40,744 bases of DNA from an uncultured Eubacteriales bacterium (GCA_900544965.1 UQXE01000019.1:1-40744), one strand, 5' to 3'; counted from the first letter of the stretch, positions 32,187-40,651 are shown. The notes: generated by a model not told the origin, from the letters alone. Numbers and translations are program-made.

Positions 32187-33626
32187 TCAGTCAAGCTCGT
32201 TGAGAAGCTCGGCTACAATCTCCTTTTCATCAAAGTGATGCTTTACGCCATTTATCTCCTGATAGTTTTCATGGCCCTTTCCAGCCAAGATTATGCAATC
32301 GTCCTTCATAGCCTTTGCCAGCGCATAGCGTATGGCTTCGCGCCTGTTTTCAATGATCTTATAGGCACAGCCAGATCGCTTTACGCCCTCCTCAATAGAG
32401 GCTATTATATCAAAGGGGTCCTCAGTTCTCGGATTATCGGAGGTTACGATCAACAGGTCCGAAAACCTTCCCGCTGCCTCGCCCATAATCGGCCGCTTTG
32501 CCCTATCACGGTCGCCTCCGCATCCGAATACGGTTATTATGCGCCCCTTTGAAAAGGTATGCACTGTTTTGAGTATGTTCTCAAGCGCGTCCGGCGTATG
32601 CGCAAAATCCAGAAATACATTAAAATCCTTTCCATTTGTCGAAAGAGGCTCAAGCCTTCCCGATACGCTGTGCATTGATTCAAGGCCCTTCTTTATGGTC
32701 TTGAGGTCAAAACCAAGGTTTAGCGCCAAACCGGTAGCCGCCATGGCGTTGAACACATTGAACAGTCCAGGAATCGGCATGTTTACTCTGGCCGCTCCCT
32801 CGGGAGTAGCCAGGTCAAACTGCACTCCCTTGGCAGTTATCTCTATTTCGGTAGCGTTGATGTCAGCGCCGTTTCTTACCCCAAATGTAATGCTTTTCGC
32901 CGGTATCCCTTCCATTATCCGTTCAGCATATACGTCGTCGACATTTATTACGGCGTTTTTTGAGCTGTAAAACAGCTTTTTCTTTGCCATGAGATAATTA
33001 TCAAAGGTCTTATGATAGTCCATGTGATCTTGTGTCAGGTTCGTAAACGCGGCCGTATCAAACTCGATTCCATATACACGCTTTTGATCCAGCGAATGCG
33101 ACGAAACCTCCATTATAACCAGCTCTACCCCCGCGTCCCTCATCCGGCGAAGGGTCCTCTGAAGATCCACGCTGGCCGGCGTTGTGCGGTCCGCATTCAT
33201 CACCTCGGATCCTATCATTATATGTATTGTTCCAATTAAGCCGACCTTTATATTCTGCTGCTCGGCGATTGTCTTTAACATATAGGTCGTACTGGTCTTT
33301 CCGTTGGTGCCTGTAACCCCTGCAAACCTCATGCCGCGCGATGGATTGCCAAAGAAATTGGCTGCAGCCTCAGCCATAGCAAGCCTCACGTCCGGCACAA
33401 TAGCCTGTGGAATGTCTATTGGCAGTTCTCTCTCAACAAGCAGAGCGGACGCGCCCGCGTCCACCGCCTGCTGCGCATAGCGGTGGCCGTCGTCGTATGT
33501 CCCAGATACGCAGCAAAACAGATTGCCGGACTGAACTCTTCGCGAGTCGTATTCGATCTCACTTATATCGGCGTCCTGCCCCTTTAGAATATAGTCTATG
33601 CCCTCAAGTATTTGTGTAAACCGCAT
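32187..33626 (-). CDS. murE: UDP-MurNAc-tripeptide synthetase (meso-DAP-adding)
   Basis: A 479-aa Mur ligase that adds the third residue to UDP-MurNAc-L-Ala-D-Glu. It has the ATP loop TGTNGKTSTTYML (105-117), MEVSSHSLDQKRV, TNLTQDHMDYHKTFDNY, the carbamoylated-lysine region, and FGCGGDRDRAKRPIMG. The specificity motif DNPR (TSDNPRTEDP, about residue 396) marks selection of meso-diaminopimelate over lysine, so the cell wall is probably DAP-type. The ATG at 33626 (MRFTQILEG) has GGAGG 5 nt upstream. The next gene is mraY; the expected murF is missing. Confidence 0.96.
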   Translation of the reverse strand: MRFTQILEGIDYILKGQDADISEIEYDSRRVQSGNLFCCVSGTYDDGHRYAQQAVDAGASALLVERELPIDIPQAIVPDVRLAMAEAAANFFGNPSRGMRFAGVTGTNGKTSTTYMLKTIAEQQNIKVGLIGTIHIMIGSEVMNADRTTPASVDLQRTLRRMRDAGVELVIMEVSSHSLDQKRVYGIEFDTAAFTNLTQDHMDYHKTFDNYLMAKKKLFYSSKNAVINVDDVYAERIMEGIPAKSITFGVRNGADINATEIEITAKGVQFDLATPEGAARVNMPIPGLFNVFNAMAATGLALNLGFDLKTIKKGLESMHSVSGRLEPLSTNGKDFNVFLDFAHTPDALENILKTVHTFSKGRIITVFGCGGDRDRAKRPIMGEAAGRFSDLLIVTSDNPRTEDPFDIIASIEEGVKRSGCAYKIIENRREAIRYALAKAMKDDCIILAGKGHENYQEINGVKHHFDEKEIVAELLNELD

Positions 33627-33669
33627 TCTATCCTCCAATATGGTCAATGGCCGCCATATGAGCATGCCC

Positions 33670-35811
33670 CTATTCGGAAGCATCTTCCTTGGTTCCAAAT
33701 CTAACCGTAATCGTGCTTCCTACGTTGACGCTTGCGCCCTTCTCCACGCTTTGATAGATTACCCTGCCGCCGTCATAGTCTCCTTCGGCATCCATTGCCA
33801 GGCCGAGCGCCTTAAGGGTATCATAAGCCTCCAGCCTGCTCATCCCATCGAGGTCAGGTACCTTTACCTGCTCGAGATCCAGTGGATCATCGCCCTCGTC
33901 TATAATCGTCATATCCCCTGTATACAGGAGCACTTCAGAACCCTTGAGCACCGACTCTCCGGCCGCCGGCACCTGAACCGTTACTTCTGAGTCGGTCTGG
34001 AATACGGCGCCTAGTCCTATCTCAGCCAATTTTTCACTGGCCTGCGCCGTCGTCAGGCCGCGCAGATCCGGCACGGTGACGACTTCAGCTCCGCCCTCCG
34101 GCAGGTATCCAAAATAATGCAGCGTTTCCTCAAGCACATCCTTTACAAACGGGGCGGCCACAGTGCTTCCGAATATTGAGCCTACCTGGGGTTCGTCAAC
34201 GAGTATCAGTGTAACGTATTCAGGATCGTCAGCCGGAGCAAAACCGATGAACGAAGCTATAAGCTTGCCGGCCGCGATTCCGGTTTCGTCGTATTTCTGT
34301 GCCGTACCGGTCTTTCCGCCAACGCGGTAACCGGCAATTTGAGCATTGCGGCCGCTTCCATTATTTACTACGCTTTCAAGGATCGTTCGTACGGTCTTTG
34401 ACGTTTCCTCACTTATCACCGTTCTCACTGCTTTCGGCTCGTTTTCAACTACAACCGTTCCGTCCGCGGCTACAATTTCTTTTACGATCCTTGGTTCATA
34501 CAGCGTTCCGCCGTTTACAGCCGCGCTCACAGCGCTTACAAGCTGAAGCGGCGTTACCGATACGCTTTGACCAAATCCAATTCGGGCCAAGTTTATATCT
34601 CTTATATATTTCTCATGTATTACTATTCCCGCCGACTCCGACGACAGGCCGCTTCCCGTCGTTGAGCCAAATCCAAACTTATATATGTAATCATACAGAC
34701 CCTCTACTCCCAACCTAAGGGCCATGTCCATAAACGCGCAGTTACACGAGTTTTCGGTACACTGTGTCAGGTTCTGACTCCCGTGGCCTCCAGCCTTCCA
34801 GCATTTTATGCGCTGTCCGCTTACAATCCTAAAGCCAGGGCAATGGGCCGTAAATCCGTCGTTTATGGTGCCGCTGTCCAAAGCGGCGGACAATGTAATT
34901 ATCTTAAACGTAGAACCAGGCTCGTATGCGTCGGCTACTATCCTGTTTCTAGACAGCGCGGAAAGCGCGTCCAAGTCTCTTCTGGGCGGCTCGTTCAGAT
35001 CATACCCGGGCGAGGTCGCAATAGCTACGATTTCACCTGTTTTGCAGTTCATCACTATGCCCTGCGCGTTTTTGCCGTTGTTTACCGCCATGGCCTCCTC
35101 AAGAGACTTTTCCAGGATCGCCTGAATATTGGTATCTACGGTCAATATAACGTCGCATCCGTCAACCGGATTTATATATTCCTGAACGCCATACGAAAGC
35201 GTACGCCCCATACGATCCGCCTCCGTCACCATACGCCCGTCCTCTCCTGAAAGGTATTTATCCATGGAAAGCTCCAAGCCCTCCTGGCCGTCGGAATCGA
35301 CGTTTGTAAACCCGATCACTTGTGAAAGCAGCGAATGGTATGGATAATATCTTATTGTGTCGGTAGCCGTGACAACCCCGCCGCCAAGCTTCAATGCTTC
35401 TATTTTATCCACGATGTCGCGTCCTACCTGGCGCTTAAGTACGATTTCCCTATGCCTTGTGTCCTTAAGCTTTTCGAGTATGTCGGCCTCGCTTACGTTT
35501 TCAAGCAATGGAGCAAGCTCTTTTGCAATCCTGGCATGGTCGCTGGCGTTGATCTGTTCGGGCCACAGGAGCACCTTGTAAGATGTAGCGCTCTGAGCCA
35601 ATACAGCGCCGTCAGCACCTATTATTCTTCCCCGGGCAGCTGTGAGCGCCGTATCCCGAACCCATTGTGTAAGAGCCTTTTTCTGGTATTCCTCGCTGTT
35701 TGCAACCTGAATGTAAAACAATCTACAACTTAAATATAGAAACAGCACACCAATTCCAAGTATAACCCAGCGCATCCGCTTCCTGTGCGATGTAGAACGC
35801 TTTTTATTCAT
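33670..35811 (-). CDS. ftsI: Class B penicillin-binding protein with two PASTA domains (FtsI/SpoVD type)
   Basis: A 713-aa septal transpeptidase that cross-links peptidoglycan with FtsW. A basic N-terminus and membrane anchor (14-34) lead into the PBP dimerisation domain (RGRIIGADGAVLAQS). The transpeptidase domain has Ser300-x-x-Lys303 (GSTFK), Ser355-Cys-Asn (SCN) and KTGT at 500-503. Two PASTA repeats follow at about 578-632 and 649-706 (VTVPDLRGL and VKVPDLDGM), as in SpoVD of Bacillus and PBP2x. The name depends on whether the species sporulates: it is the only PBP in the cluster, so it is probably the vegetative division enzyme. AAGGTGGGGG precedes the ATG. Confidence 0.94.
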   Translation of the reverse strand: MNKKRSTSHRKRMRWVILGIGVLFLYLSCRLFYIQVANSEEYQKKALTQWVRDTALTAARGRIIGADGAVLAQSATSYKVLLWPEQINASDHARIAKELAPLLENVSEADILEKLKDTRHREIVLKRQVGRDIVDKIEALKLGGGVVTATDTIRYYPYHSLLSQVIGFTNVDSDGQEGLELSMDKYLSGEDGRMVTEADRMGRTLSYGVQEYINPVDGCDVILTVDTNIQAILEKSLEEAMAVNNGKNAQGIVMNCKTGEIVAIATSPGYDLNEPPRRDLDALSALSRNRIVADAYEPGSTFKIITLSAALDSGTINDGFTAHCPGFRIVSGQRIKCWKAGGHGSQNLTQCTENSCNCAFMDMALRLGVEGLYDYIYKFGFGSTTGSGLSSESAGIVIHEKYIRDINLARIGFGQSVSVTPLQLVSAVSAAVNGGTLYEPRIVKEIVAADGTVVVENEPKAVRTVISEETSKTVRTILESVVNNGSGRNAQIAGYRVGGKTGTAQKYDETGIAAGKLIASFIGFAPADDPEYVTLILVDEPQVGSIFGSTVAAPFVKDVLEETLHYFGYLPEGGAEVVTVPDLRGLTTAQASEKLAEIGLGAVFQTDSEVTVQVPAAGESVLKGSEVLLYTGDMTIIDEGDDPLDLEQVKVPDLDGMSRLEAYDTLKALGLAMDAEGDYDGGRVIYQSVEKGASVNVGSTITVRFGTKEDASE

Positions 35812-35833
35812 GTCGCCCCCACCTTATATACTA

Positions 35834-36271
35834 TTAATCCGTATCCATTATCTGATCGGATGAAGGGTATGACATACCCTCATCCTCCGCTGCCTGCCTG
35901 GCAAGGCTTGGGTCTATCGACCCTTCAAGCTGCGCTCTTAACGATTCGTTGGTCTTTTTGATTGAAGCCAGTTCCGCCTGCATATCCTCCAACATTACAT
36001 AGCGCTCGGATACCATAGCGTTTCCTACCATGACGGCCAGTACAAGCGCTGTTAAAAAAGCCACCGATGATAGCACCAAAGTCTTTAGCCCGCGTTTTGG
36101 ATCCGGCTTTCGCTTTTCATGCGGCCTTGGGATCTCTTTAGGCCTTTCCTGCGGTCTGACCGGCGGGCGCGGCCTGATGGGTTCAGGCTGAGCCACTGAT
36201 GAACGCGTATGGGTATACACCCTGGTTGCGGGAGCATACCTTGCCTCTTCTTTCTTTGCCGCTATTGCCAT
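35834..36271 (-). CDS. ftsL: FtsL-like septum protein
   Basis: A 145-aa bitopic protein recognised by position and architecture more than by sequence: a basic, proline-rich cytoplasmic N-terminus (1-60, PEPIRPRPPVRPQERPK), one transmembrane helix (about 64-85) and a short coiled coil (about 90-118, MLEDMQAELASIKKTNESLR). This is the layout of FtsL, which complexes with DivIC/FtsB and FtsQ. It lies between rsmH and the PBP gene, where ftsL is always found. The ATG at 36271 is preferred over a GTG 9 nt upstream because AGGAG has proper spacing only to the ATG. Confidence 0.8.
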   Translation of the reverse strand: MAIAAKKEEARYAPATRVYTHTRSSVAQPEPIRPRPPVRPQERPKEIPRPHEKRKPDPKRGLKTLVLSSVAFLTALVLAVMVGNAMVSERYVMLEDMQAELASIKKTNESLRAQLEGSIDPSLARQAAEDEGMSYPSSDQIMDTD

Positions 36272-36309
36272 GATATTCACTCCTTAGCCCGATAATTCTA
36301 TTTGTGCCG

Positions 36310-37248
36310 TTATAGCTTCCTTATTGCCCTCAGCTTAGCGCTGGCAGAGCGTGGGTTTTCCATAATTTCATCCTGATCCGGCAGGGTTGGCTTTCTTGTC
36401 AGTATCTTGGATGTCGGCTTTAACCCGCAGGTGCATACCGGCGCCCGCCTGTCGCAGGTACACGGCGATTCCAGTCTGCGAAAAGCCTGTTTCACTATCC
36501 TGTCCTCTAAAGAATGAAACGTTATTACCGCAAGCACGCCTCCACTAGATAAAAGCGACTCAGCGTCTATCAATGCAGCGTCGAGTCCTTGAAGTTCACC
36601 GTTTACCTCTATCCTTATAGCCTGAAACGTCCTGCGCGCCGGGTGCTGCGGCTCCCTCTTTGCCTTAGCCGGCATGCTGGATGAAATTATATGCGCCAGC
36701 TGCAAGGTCGTATTAATGGGTTCTTTGTCCCTGTGTTTAACTATGCTGGCGGCTATCCTATGTGCAAACCGCTCCTCTCCATAATCGCGGATTAGCTGTT
36801 CAAGCTTCTGTTCAGGATAGGAGTTGACCACATCGCTGGCTCTAAGCGGAGCGTTTTTATCCATCCTCATGTCTAACGGGGCGTCATGTTTGTATGAAAA
36901 CCCACGATCGGCCGTATCCAGCTGATACGATGAAACGCCTAGATCCAAAAGTATTCCATCTACCGAGCGTATATTAAGCTCACCCAATATATGCTTGGTG
37001 TCAAAAAAGTTTCCATAGAGCGCCGTAAATTTTTCGCTGTATTTTTTCAGTCTCTCGCTCGCCGCGGTCAGTGCATCCGAGTCACGGTCAATCCCAATTA
37101 GCTTCGACCCTGGGGGCAGCAGCTTTAATATTCCCTCGGAATGCCCTCCACCGCCAAGCGTTCCGTCTACAAAGATTCCTCCTCGGGCCGGATTTAACAA
37201 TTCAATCGCTTCATCAAGCATTACTGGCTTGTGGAGGAATGCGGTCAT
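36310..37248 (-). CDS. rsmH: 16S rRNA (cytosine1402-N4)-methyltransferase
   Basis: A 312-aa S-adenosylmethionine-dependent methyltransferase (formerly MraW) that modifies C1402 in the ribosomal P site. SAM-binding DGTLGGGGHSEGIL is at 28-41. Further motifs are LLDLGVSSYQLD, RGFSYKHDAPLDMRMD, ARRTFQAIRIEVNGEL and ITFHSLEDRIVK. A C-terminal CTCDRRAPVCTCG stretch contains four cysteines. Its ATG overlaps the mraZ stop by 4 bp (ATGA), so the two are translationally coupled. AAGGAG lies upstream inside mraZ. Confidence 0.96.
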   Translation of the reverse strand: MTAFLHKPVMLDEAIELLNPARGGIFVDGTLGGGGHSEGILKLLPPGSKLIGIDRDSDALTAASERLKKYSEKFTALYGNFFDTKHILGELNIRSVDGILLDLGVSSYQLDTADRGFSYKHDAPLDMRMDKNAPLRASDVVNSYPEQKLEQLIRDYGEERFAHRIAASIVKHRDKEPINTTLQLAHIISSSMPAKAKREPQHPARRTFQAIRIEVNGELQGLDAALIDAESLLSSGGVLAVITFHSLEDRIVKQAFRRLESPCTCDRRAPVCTCGLKPTSKILTRKPTLPDQDEIMENPRSASAKLRAIRKL

Positions 37249-37694
37249 AGGCCCCGCTCCTTTAGACTGGCATAGAGCTTTTTGCGATCCATGGTGTCAT
37301 ATTCCAGCTCATTTTTGTTCCAAACATCCGTATCCCACACTTCAATTCTGTCCCTTACACCAACTAGCGTGACATTCGACGAAAGGCCCGCATAGTCCCT
37401 GAGCTTTTGCGGTATCAACGCCCTCCCCTGCTTGTCCGGCTCGCAATTAGTTGTTCCAGAATAAACCATTCGCCTTAACAAAGCCGCCTCCATATCGGTA
37501 AGAGGGAACTCTTCAAGCCTGCTGTAGCGCTGTTCGAAAGCTTTTTCGGACATTATCTCCAAACAGTTGCCGCTGCTGTTTTCTGTTATCCCGCGTGTTA
37601 CCACTATGGAATTTGTCAGCTCGGCTCTCCATTTAGCAGGTATAAAAACCCGGCCCTTGGCGTCCAGCGCATGCTCAAACACGCCTACAAACAT
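37245..37694 (-). CDS. mraZ: Transcriptional regulator MraZ
   Basis: A 149-aa DNA-binding protein with two tandem AbrB/SpoVT-like swapped-hairpin domains: FEHALDAKGRVFIPAKWR (6-23) and TTNCEPDKQGRALIPQKLR (about 81-99). MraZ forms ring oligomers that bind repeats in its own promoter and repress the dcw operon. Length and motifs are normal. It is the first gene of the cluster. Its promoter at 37754-37782 is overlaid by AAAGTGG-type repeats, which fits autoregulation. GGAGG precedes the ATG. Confidence 0.96.
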   Translation of the reverse strand: MFVGVFEHALDAKGRVFIPAKWRAELTNSIVVTRGITENSSGNCLEIMSEKAFEQRYSRLEEFPLTDMEAALLRRMVYSGTTNCEPDKQGRALIPQKLRDYAGLSSNVTLVGVRDRIEVWDTDVWNKNELEYDTMDRKKLYASLKERGL

Positions 37695-37753
37695 GCCATT
37701 CCCTCCTCTCCAATATGACTATAAAAGTGGGATGCCCCCACCATCATGCGATT

Positions 37754-37799
37754 ATTATAAAACATGTTCCACCACTTTGCAACACCTGCACACCACTTT
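37754..37799 (-). promoter_or_regulatory. dcw promoter with MraZ-box-like repeats
   Basis: Minus strand TTGCAA (37777-37782), 17-bp spacer, TATAAT (37754-37759). AAAGTGGTG repeats start at 37799 and 37778, exactly 21 bp apart, with AGGTG (37783-37787) between them. They cover the -35 and its upstream flank. An oppositely oriented AAAAGTGGG lies at 37723-37731. AAAGTG-type repeats are reported for mollicute MraZ. Confidence 0.7.
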
Positions 37800-37868
37800 A
37801 ATAAAATTCGAATAATTTTTTACTGTAAATTCACGCCTCTATAATGACTAACAAATGACATTTTAGGT

Positions 37869-37897
37869 TTGCAGTATTATTGCAGCCATAGTATAAT
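37869..37897 (+). promoter_or_regulatory. Promoter of the serine palmitoyltransferase-like gene
   Basis: TTGCAG (37869-37874), 17-bp spacer, TATAAT (37892-37897), leaving a leader of about 20 nt. A second TATAAT at 37842-37847 has no good -35. Confidence 0.7.
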
Positions 37898-37922
37898 GAA
37901 TATTATTTTGTTATTGTGAGGG

Positions 37923-39107
37923 ATGCACTTGGATTTATTTGAACCTTGTATGAAATACAATGAGCCTCAGGAGGTAATGAAGACTGGGCTATATCCTTAT
38001 TTTCACGCACTCGAAACCGCCCAGGATACCGAGGTTATGATGGAAGGCCGTCGCACCATAATGCTGGGGTCAAACAATTATTTGGGATTGACAAACGATC
38101 CGCGTACTATTAAGGCCGCTCATGAAGCTTTAGACCGCTATGGTACAGGCTGCTCGGGCTCCCGTTTTTTAAATGGGACGCTTAAGCTTCACATCGAACT
38201 GGAGGAGGAGCTTGCTGAATTCTTTCATAAGGATGGCGTGATAACCTTTTCAACAGGTTTTCAATCAAACCTTGGTATAATATCCGCCATAGCAACCAGA
38301 CAGACCACGATCCTTAATGACAGTGAAAACCATGCCAGCATATTGGACGCGTGCCGATTGAGCTTTGCAAAGAATGTATATAAATATGAGCATAATAATA
38401 TGGAATCGCTTGAGGACAAGATATCTAGACTGCCTATTGATTCGCCAAAGCTTATAATCACGGACGGGGTATTTTCAATGTCTGGAGATATCGCCAACCT
38501 TCCCGAAATTGTGCGCATAAAAAATAAATACAACGCGCGCCTGATGGTTGACGACGCCCATGGGGTAGGCATGATCGGCAACGGCGGACGGGGTACCGCG
38601 TCATATTTTGATCTTGAGAATGAAGTCGATATAATTATGACCACTTTCTCCAAGTCGTTTGCGTCCCTCGGGGGCTGCGTCGCGGCGCGAGAAGACGTGA
38701 TCAACTATATAAAGCATAACTCCAGGCCCTTCATTTTCAGCGCTTCAATACCACCCGCAAATGCGGCTTCCGCGCTATGCGCGCTTCGCATACTTAAGGA
38801 AAATCCTGAACGTGTCGATGATTTAATGAACATAGCTGAATACATGAGAGGGAAGCTTCGTGAAATCAACCTGCCAATAATTGAGGGAAGCACAGCCATA
38901 ATCCCCATAATCACCTATGACTTAAAGCGTACGCTCACTATTGCGAAACGCCTGCTTGAGGAAGGCGTTTACGTAAATCCTGTTCTCCCTCCCGCGGTGC
39001 CGTCCGATATGTGCCTTTTACGGACAAGTTATACGGCAACCCATACTATGGAACAGATGGACCATGCGGCAAGGATATTCGATAGGGTTTTCAAGGAAAT
39101 AGGCTGA
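37923..39107 (+). CDS. Alpha-oxoamine synthase, serine palmitoyltransferase-like
   Basis: A 394-aa PLP enzyme that condenses an amino acid with an acyl-CoA. Cofactor residues are Lys244 in TFSKSFASLGG, His137 in SENHASILD and Asp211/His213 in VDDAHGVG. It resembles Bacteroides serine palmitoyltransferase more than KBL or BioF: KYNEPQEVMKTGLYPYF at the N-terminus, GTGCSGSRFLNGTLKLH, FSTGFQSNLG, ITDGVFSMSGDIANLPEIV and FIFSAS are the typical SPT stretches. The product would be 3-ketosphinganine or a shorter analogue. No reductase or ceramide synthase gene is adjacent. The start is uncertain: GAGGG abuts the ATG, and a TTG at 37929 has better spacing. KBL- or BioF-like activity remains possible. 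Confidence 0.75.
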   Translation: MHLDLFEPCMKYNEPQEVMKTGLYPYFHALETAQDTEVMMEGRRTIMLGSNNYLGLTNDPRTIKAAHEALDRYGTGCSGSRFLNGTLKLHIELEEELAEFFHKDGVITFSTGFQSNLGIISAIATRQTTILNDSENHASILDACRLSFAKNVYKYEHNNMESLEDKISRLPIDSPKLIITDGVFSMSGDIANLPEIVRIKNKYNARLMVDDAHGVGMIGNGGRGTASYFDLENEVDIIMTTFSKSFASLGGCVAAREDVINYIKHNSRPFIFSASIPPANAASALCALRILKENPERVDDLMNIAEYMRGKLREINLPIIEGSTAIIPIITYDLKRTLTIAKRLLEEGVYVNPVLPPAVPSDMCLLRTSYTATHTMEQMDHAARIFDRVFKEIG

Positions 39108-39124
39108 CAACGGATTACCGCGGG

Positions 39125-39153
39125 TTGATAAGCTGTTCTTTTGATGTTATAAT
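39125..39153 (+). promoter_or_regulatory. Promoter of metK
   Basis: TTGATA (39125-39130), 17-bp spacer, TATAAT (39148-39153). The leader of about 37 nt is too short for a SAM riboswitch. Confidence 0.8.
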
Positions 39154-39196
39154 TACGCGTATTTTAGTAGTATCTATTAACTTTTGAGGTGTATAT

Positions 39197-40372
39197 ATGT
39201 CTGGTTATCTTTTTACTTCCGAGTCTGTTACCGACGGTCATCCCGATAAAGTATGCGACGCTATTGCAGACACCGTTCTTGACAAACTGTTGGAGCAGGA
39301 CCGTATGTCGAGGGTTGCCTGCGAGTGTGCCGCAACAACGGGTATGGTTATTGTAATGGGCGAAGTCACCACTGACTGCTACATTGATATTCCCCGCATT
39401 GTGCGGGATGTCGTTAACGGGATTGGCTACAATAAGCCCGAATATGGCTTTGACGGACATACACTTGCGGTTATTTCCGCCATAAACGGGCAATCCCCCG
39501 ACATTGATATGGGCGTCAGCGGTTCATTTGAGTCAAAACATGGAGCTTGCGAGCTTGAGTTCGCAACGGGCGCTGGCGATCAGGGTATGATGTTTGGATT
39601 CGCATGCGATGAAACGCCCCAGCTGATGCCTATGCCTATTTCTCTTGCGCACCGGCTCACTCAAGCGTTAAGAAATGCCCGCAGGTCCGGCGAGATACCC
39701 TATCTGCGCCCCGATGGAAAATCACAGGTAACAGTTGAATACAACAGCTCCGGTACGCCTGTTCGCGTTGACGCTGTCGTCATATCGGCCCAGCATGAGC
39801 CCGACGTGAGCCTTGATACAATCCGTAAGGATATAACCGATAAGATAATAAAAAGTGTGATTCCATCCGACCTATTGGACAGCGGCACGCGAATATTTGT
39901 CAATCCGACCGGGCGCTTTGTAATTGGCGGGCCTCAGGGAGACTCGGGGCTTACAGGACGAAAGATTATAGTTGATACCTATGGAGGCTATGCTCGCCAT
40001 GGCGGAGGCTCCTTTTCCGGCAAGGATGCAACAAAGGTTGACAGAAGCGCTTCGTACGCCGCAAGGTATGCTGCAAAAAACGTGGTGGCCGCTGGTCTTG
40101 CCAAGCGCTGCGAAATTCAAATAGCATATGCCATTGGAGTGGCGCATCCGGTTTCAATAATGCTTGATACTCAGGGAACGGGTATAATACCTGACGAGGA
40201 TATTGCTCAAAAGGTTAAAAATCACTTCGACTTTAGGCCTGAGGCAATAATATCAAGGTTTGGTCTGCGCCAGCCTATCTTCCGAAGGACCGCCGCCTTT
40301 GGCCACTTCGGACGCGTTGACGTCGAATTCCCTTGGGAAAGTACCGATATGGCTGATAGTTTAAGGATTTAA
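39197..40372 (+). CDS. metK: S-adenosylmethionine synthetase
   Basis: A 391-aa enzyme that makes S-adenosylmethionine from methionine and ATP. Motifs: ESVTDGHPDKVCDAIAD with His15 and Asp17 at the ATP/Mg site, the signature GAGDQGMMFG (near 123-132) and the P-loop-like HGGGSFSGKDATKVDRS. The family normally reads GGGAFSGKD, so a Ser replaces the Ala here, a conservative change. GAGGTG precedes the ATG. It has its own promoter, so it need not be co-transcribed with the PLP enzyme upstream. RsmH in this window is one SAM consumer. Confidence 0.97.
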   Translation: MSGYLFTSESVTDGHPDKVCDAIADTVLDKLLEQDRMSRVACECAATTGMVIVMGEVTTDCYIDIPRIVRDVVNGIGYNKPEYGFDGHTLAVISAINGQSPDIDMGVSGSFESKHGACELEFATGAGDQGMMFGFACDETPQLMPMPISLAHRLTQALRNARRSGEIPYLRPDGKSQVTVEYNSSGTPVRVDAVVISAQHEPDVSLDTIRKDITDKIIKSVIPSDLLDSGTRIFVNPTGRFVIGGPQGDSGLTGRKIIVDTYGGYARHGGGSFSGKDATKVDRSASYAARYAAKNVVAAGLAKRCEIQIAYAIGVAHPVSIMLDTQGTGIIPDEDIAQKVKNHFDFRPEAIISRFGLRQPIFRRTAAFGHFGRVDVEFPWESTDMADSLRI

Positions 40373-40420
40373 TCCTAAGCAACGACGGCTACTTACTTTA
40401 ATTGGGTCTCAGACTGTCAA

Positions 40421-40514
40421 AAAACCCTGGAATTGTCAAGGGCTCCGCAGCTCTTGACTTTTTCATCCGCTCTGACGACATACGCGTCATAACGGATGAA
40501 AAGCTTTAGGGTTT
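40421..40514. repeat. Three-way-junction structured element
   Basis: AAACCCT (40422-40428) pairs with AGGGTTT (40508-40514) and encloses two hairpins: GTCAAGGGCT/AGCTCTTGAC with a CCGC tetraloop (40435-40458), and TTTTCATCCG/CGGATGAAAA (40460-40502) topped by TGACG/CGTCA. It is followed directly by the 49-bp hairpin repeat. It has no ORF and looks like a dispersed repeat or noncoding RNA. GTCAAGAGC at 118-126 may be a remnant of a second copy. Confidence 0.6.
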
Positions 40515-40515
40515 C

Positions 40516-40564
40516 GCCTCCGGCAGTTTAGAACCTTTTTTGCAAAAAAGGTTCTAAGAACTCC
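40516..40564. repeat. 49-bp hairpin repeat, right copy (inverted)
   Basis: GCCTCCGGC followed by a 30-bp perfect palindrome (40528-40557) and AACTCC. The reverse complement matches 1-49 with about two mismatches. It could also serve as a downstream terminator for metK. Confidence 0.8.
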
Positions 40565-40622
40565 ATAAATGCACAAAAACTGATATAAACTTAAGCGTAC
40601 TACCCTAGTTTTATAATCCATT

Positions 40623-40651
40623 AAAAATCAGCGGCATGTACGGTGATTTTT
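40623..40651. repeat. Hairpin presenting a GCGGCATGTACGG loop
   Basis: AAAAATCA (40623-40630) and TGATTTTT (40644-40651) form a perfect 8-bp stem whose whole loop is GCGGCATGTACGG, the 13-mer also shown by the hairpin at 64-96 with one difference. Confidence 0.5.
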
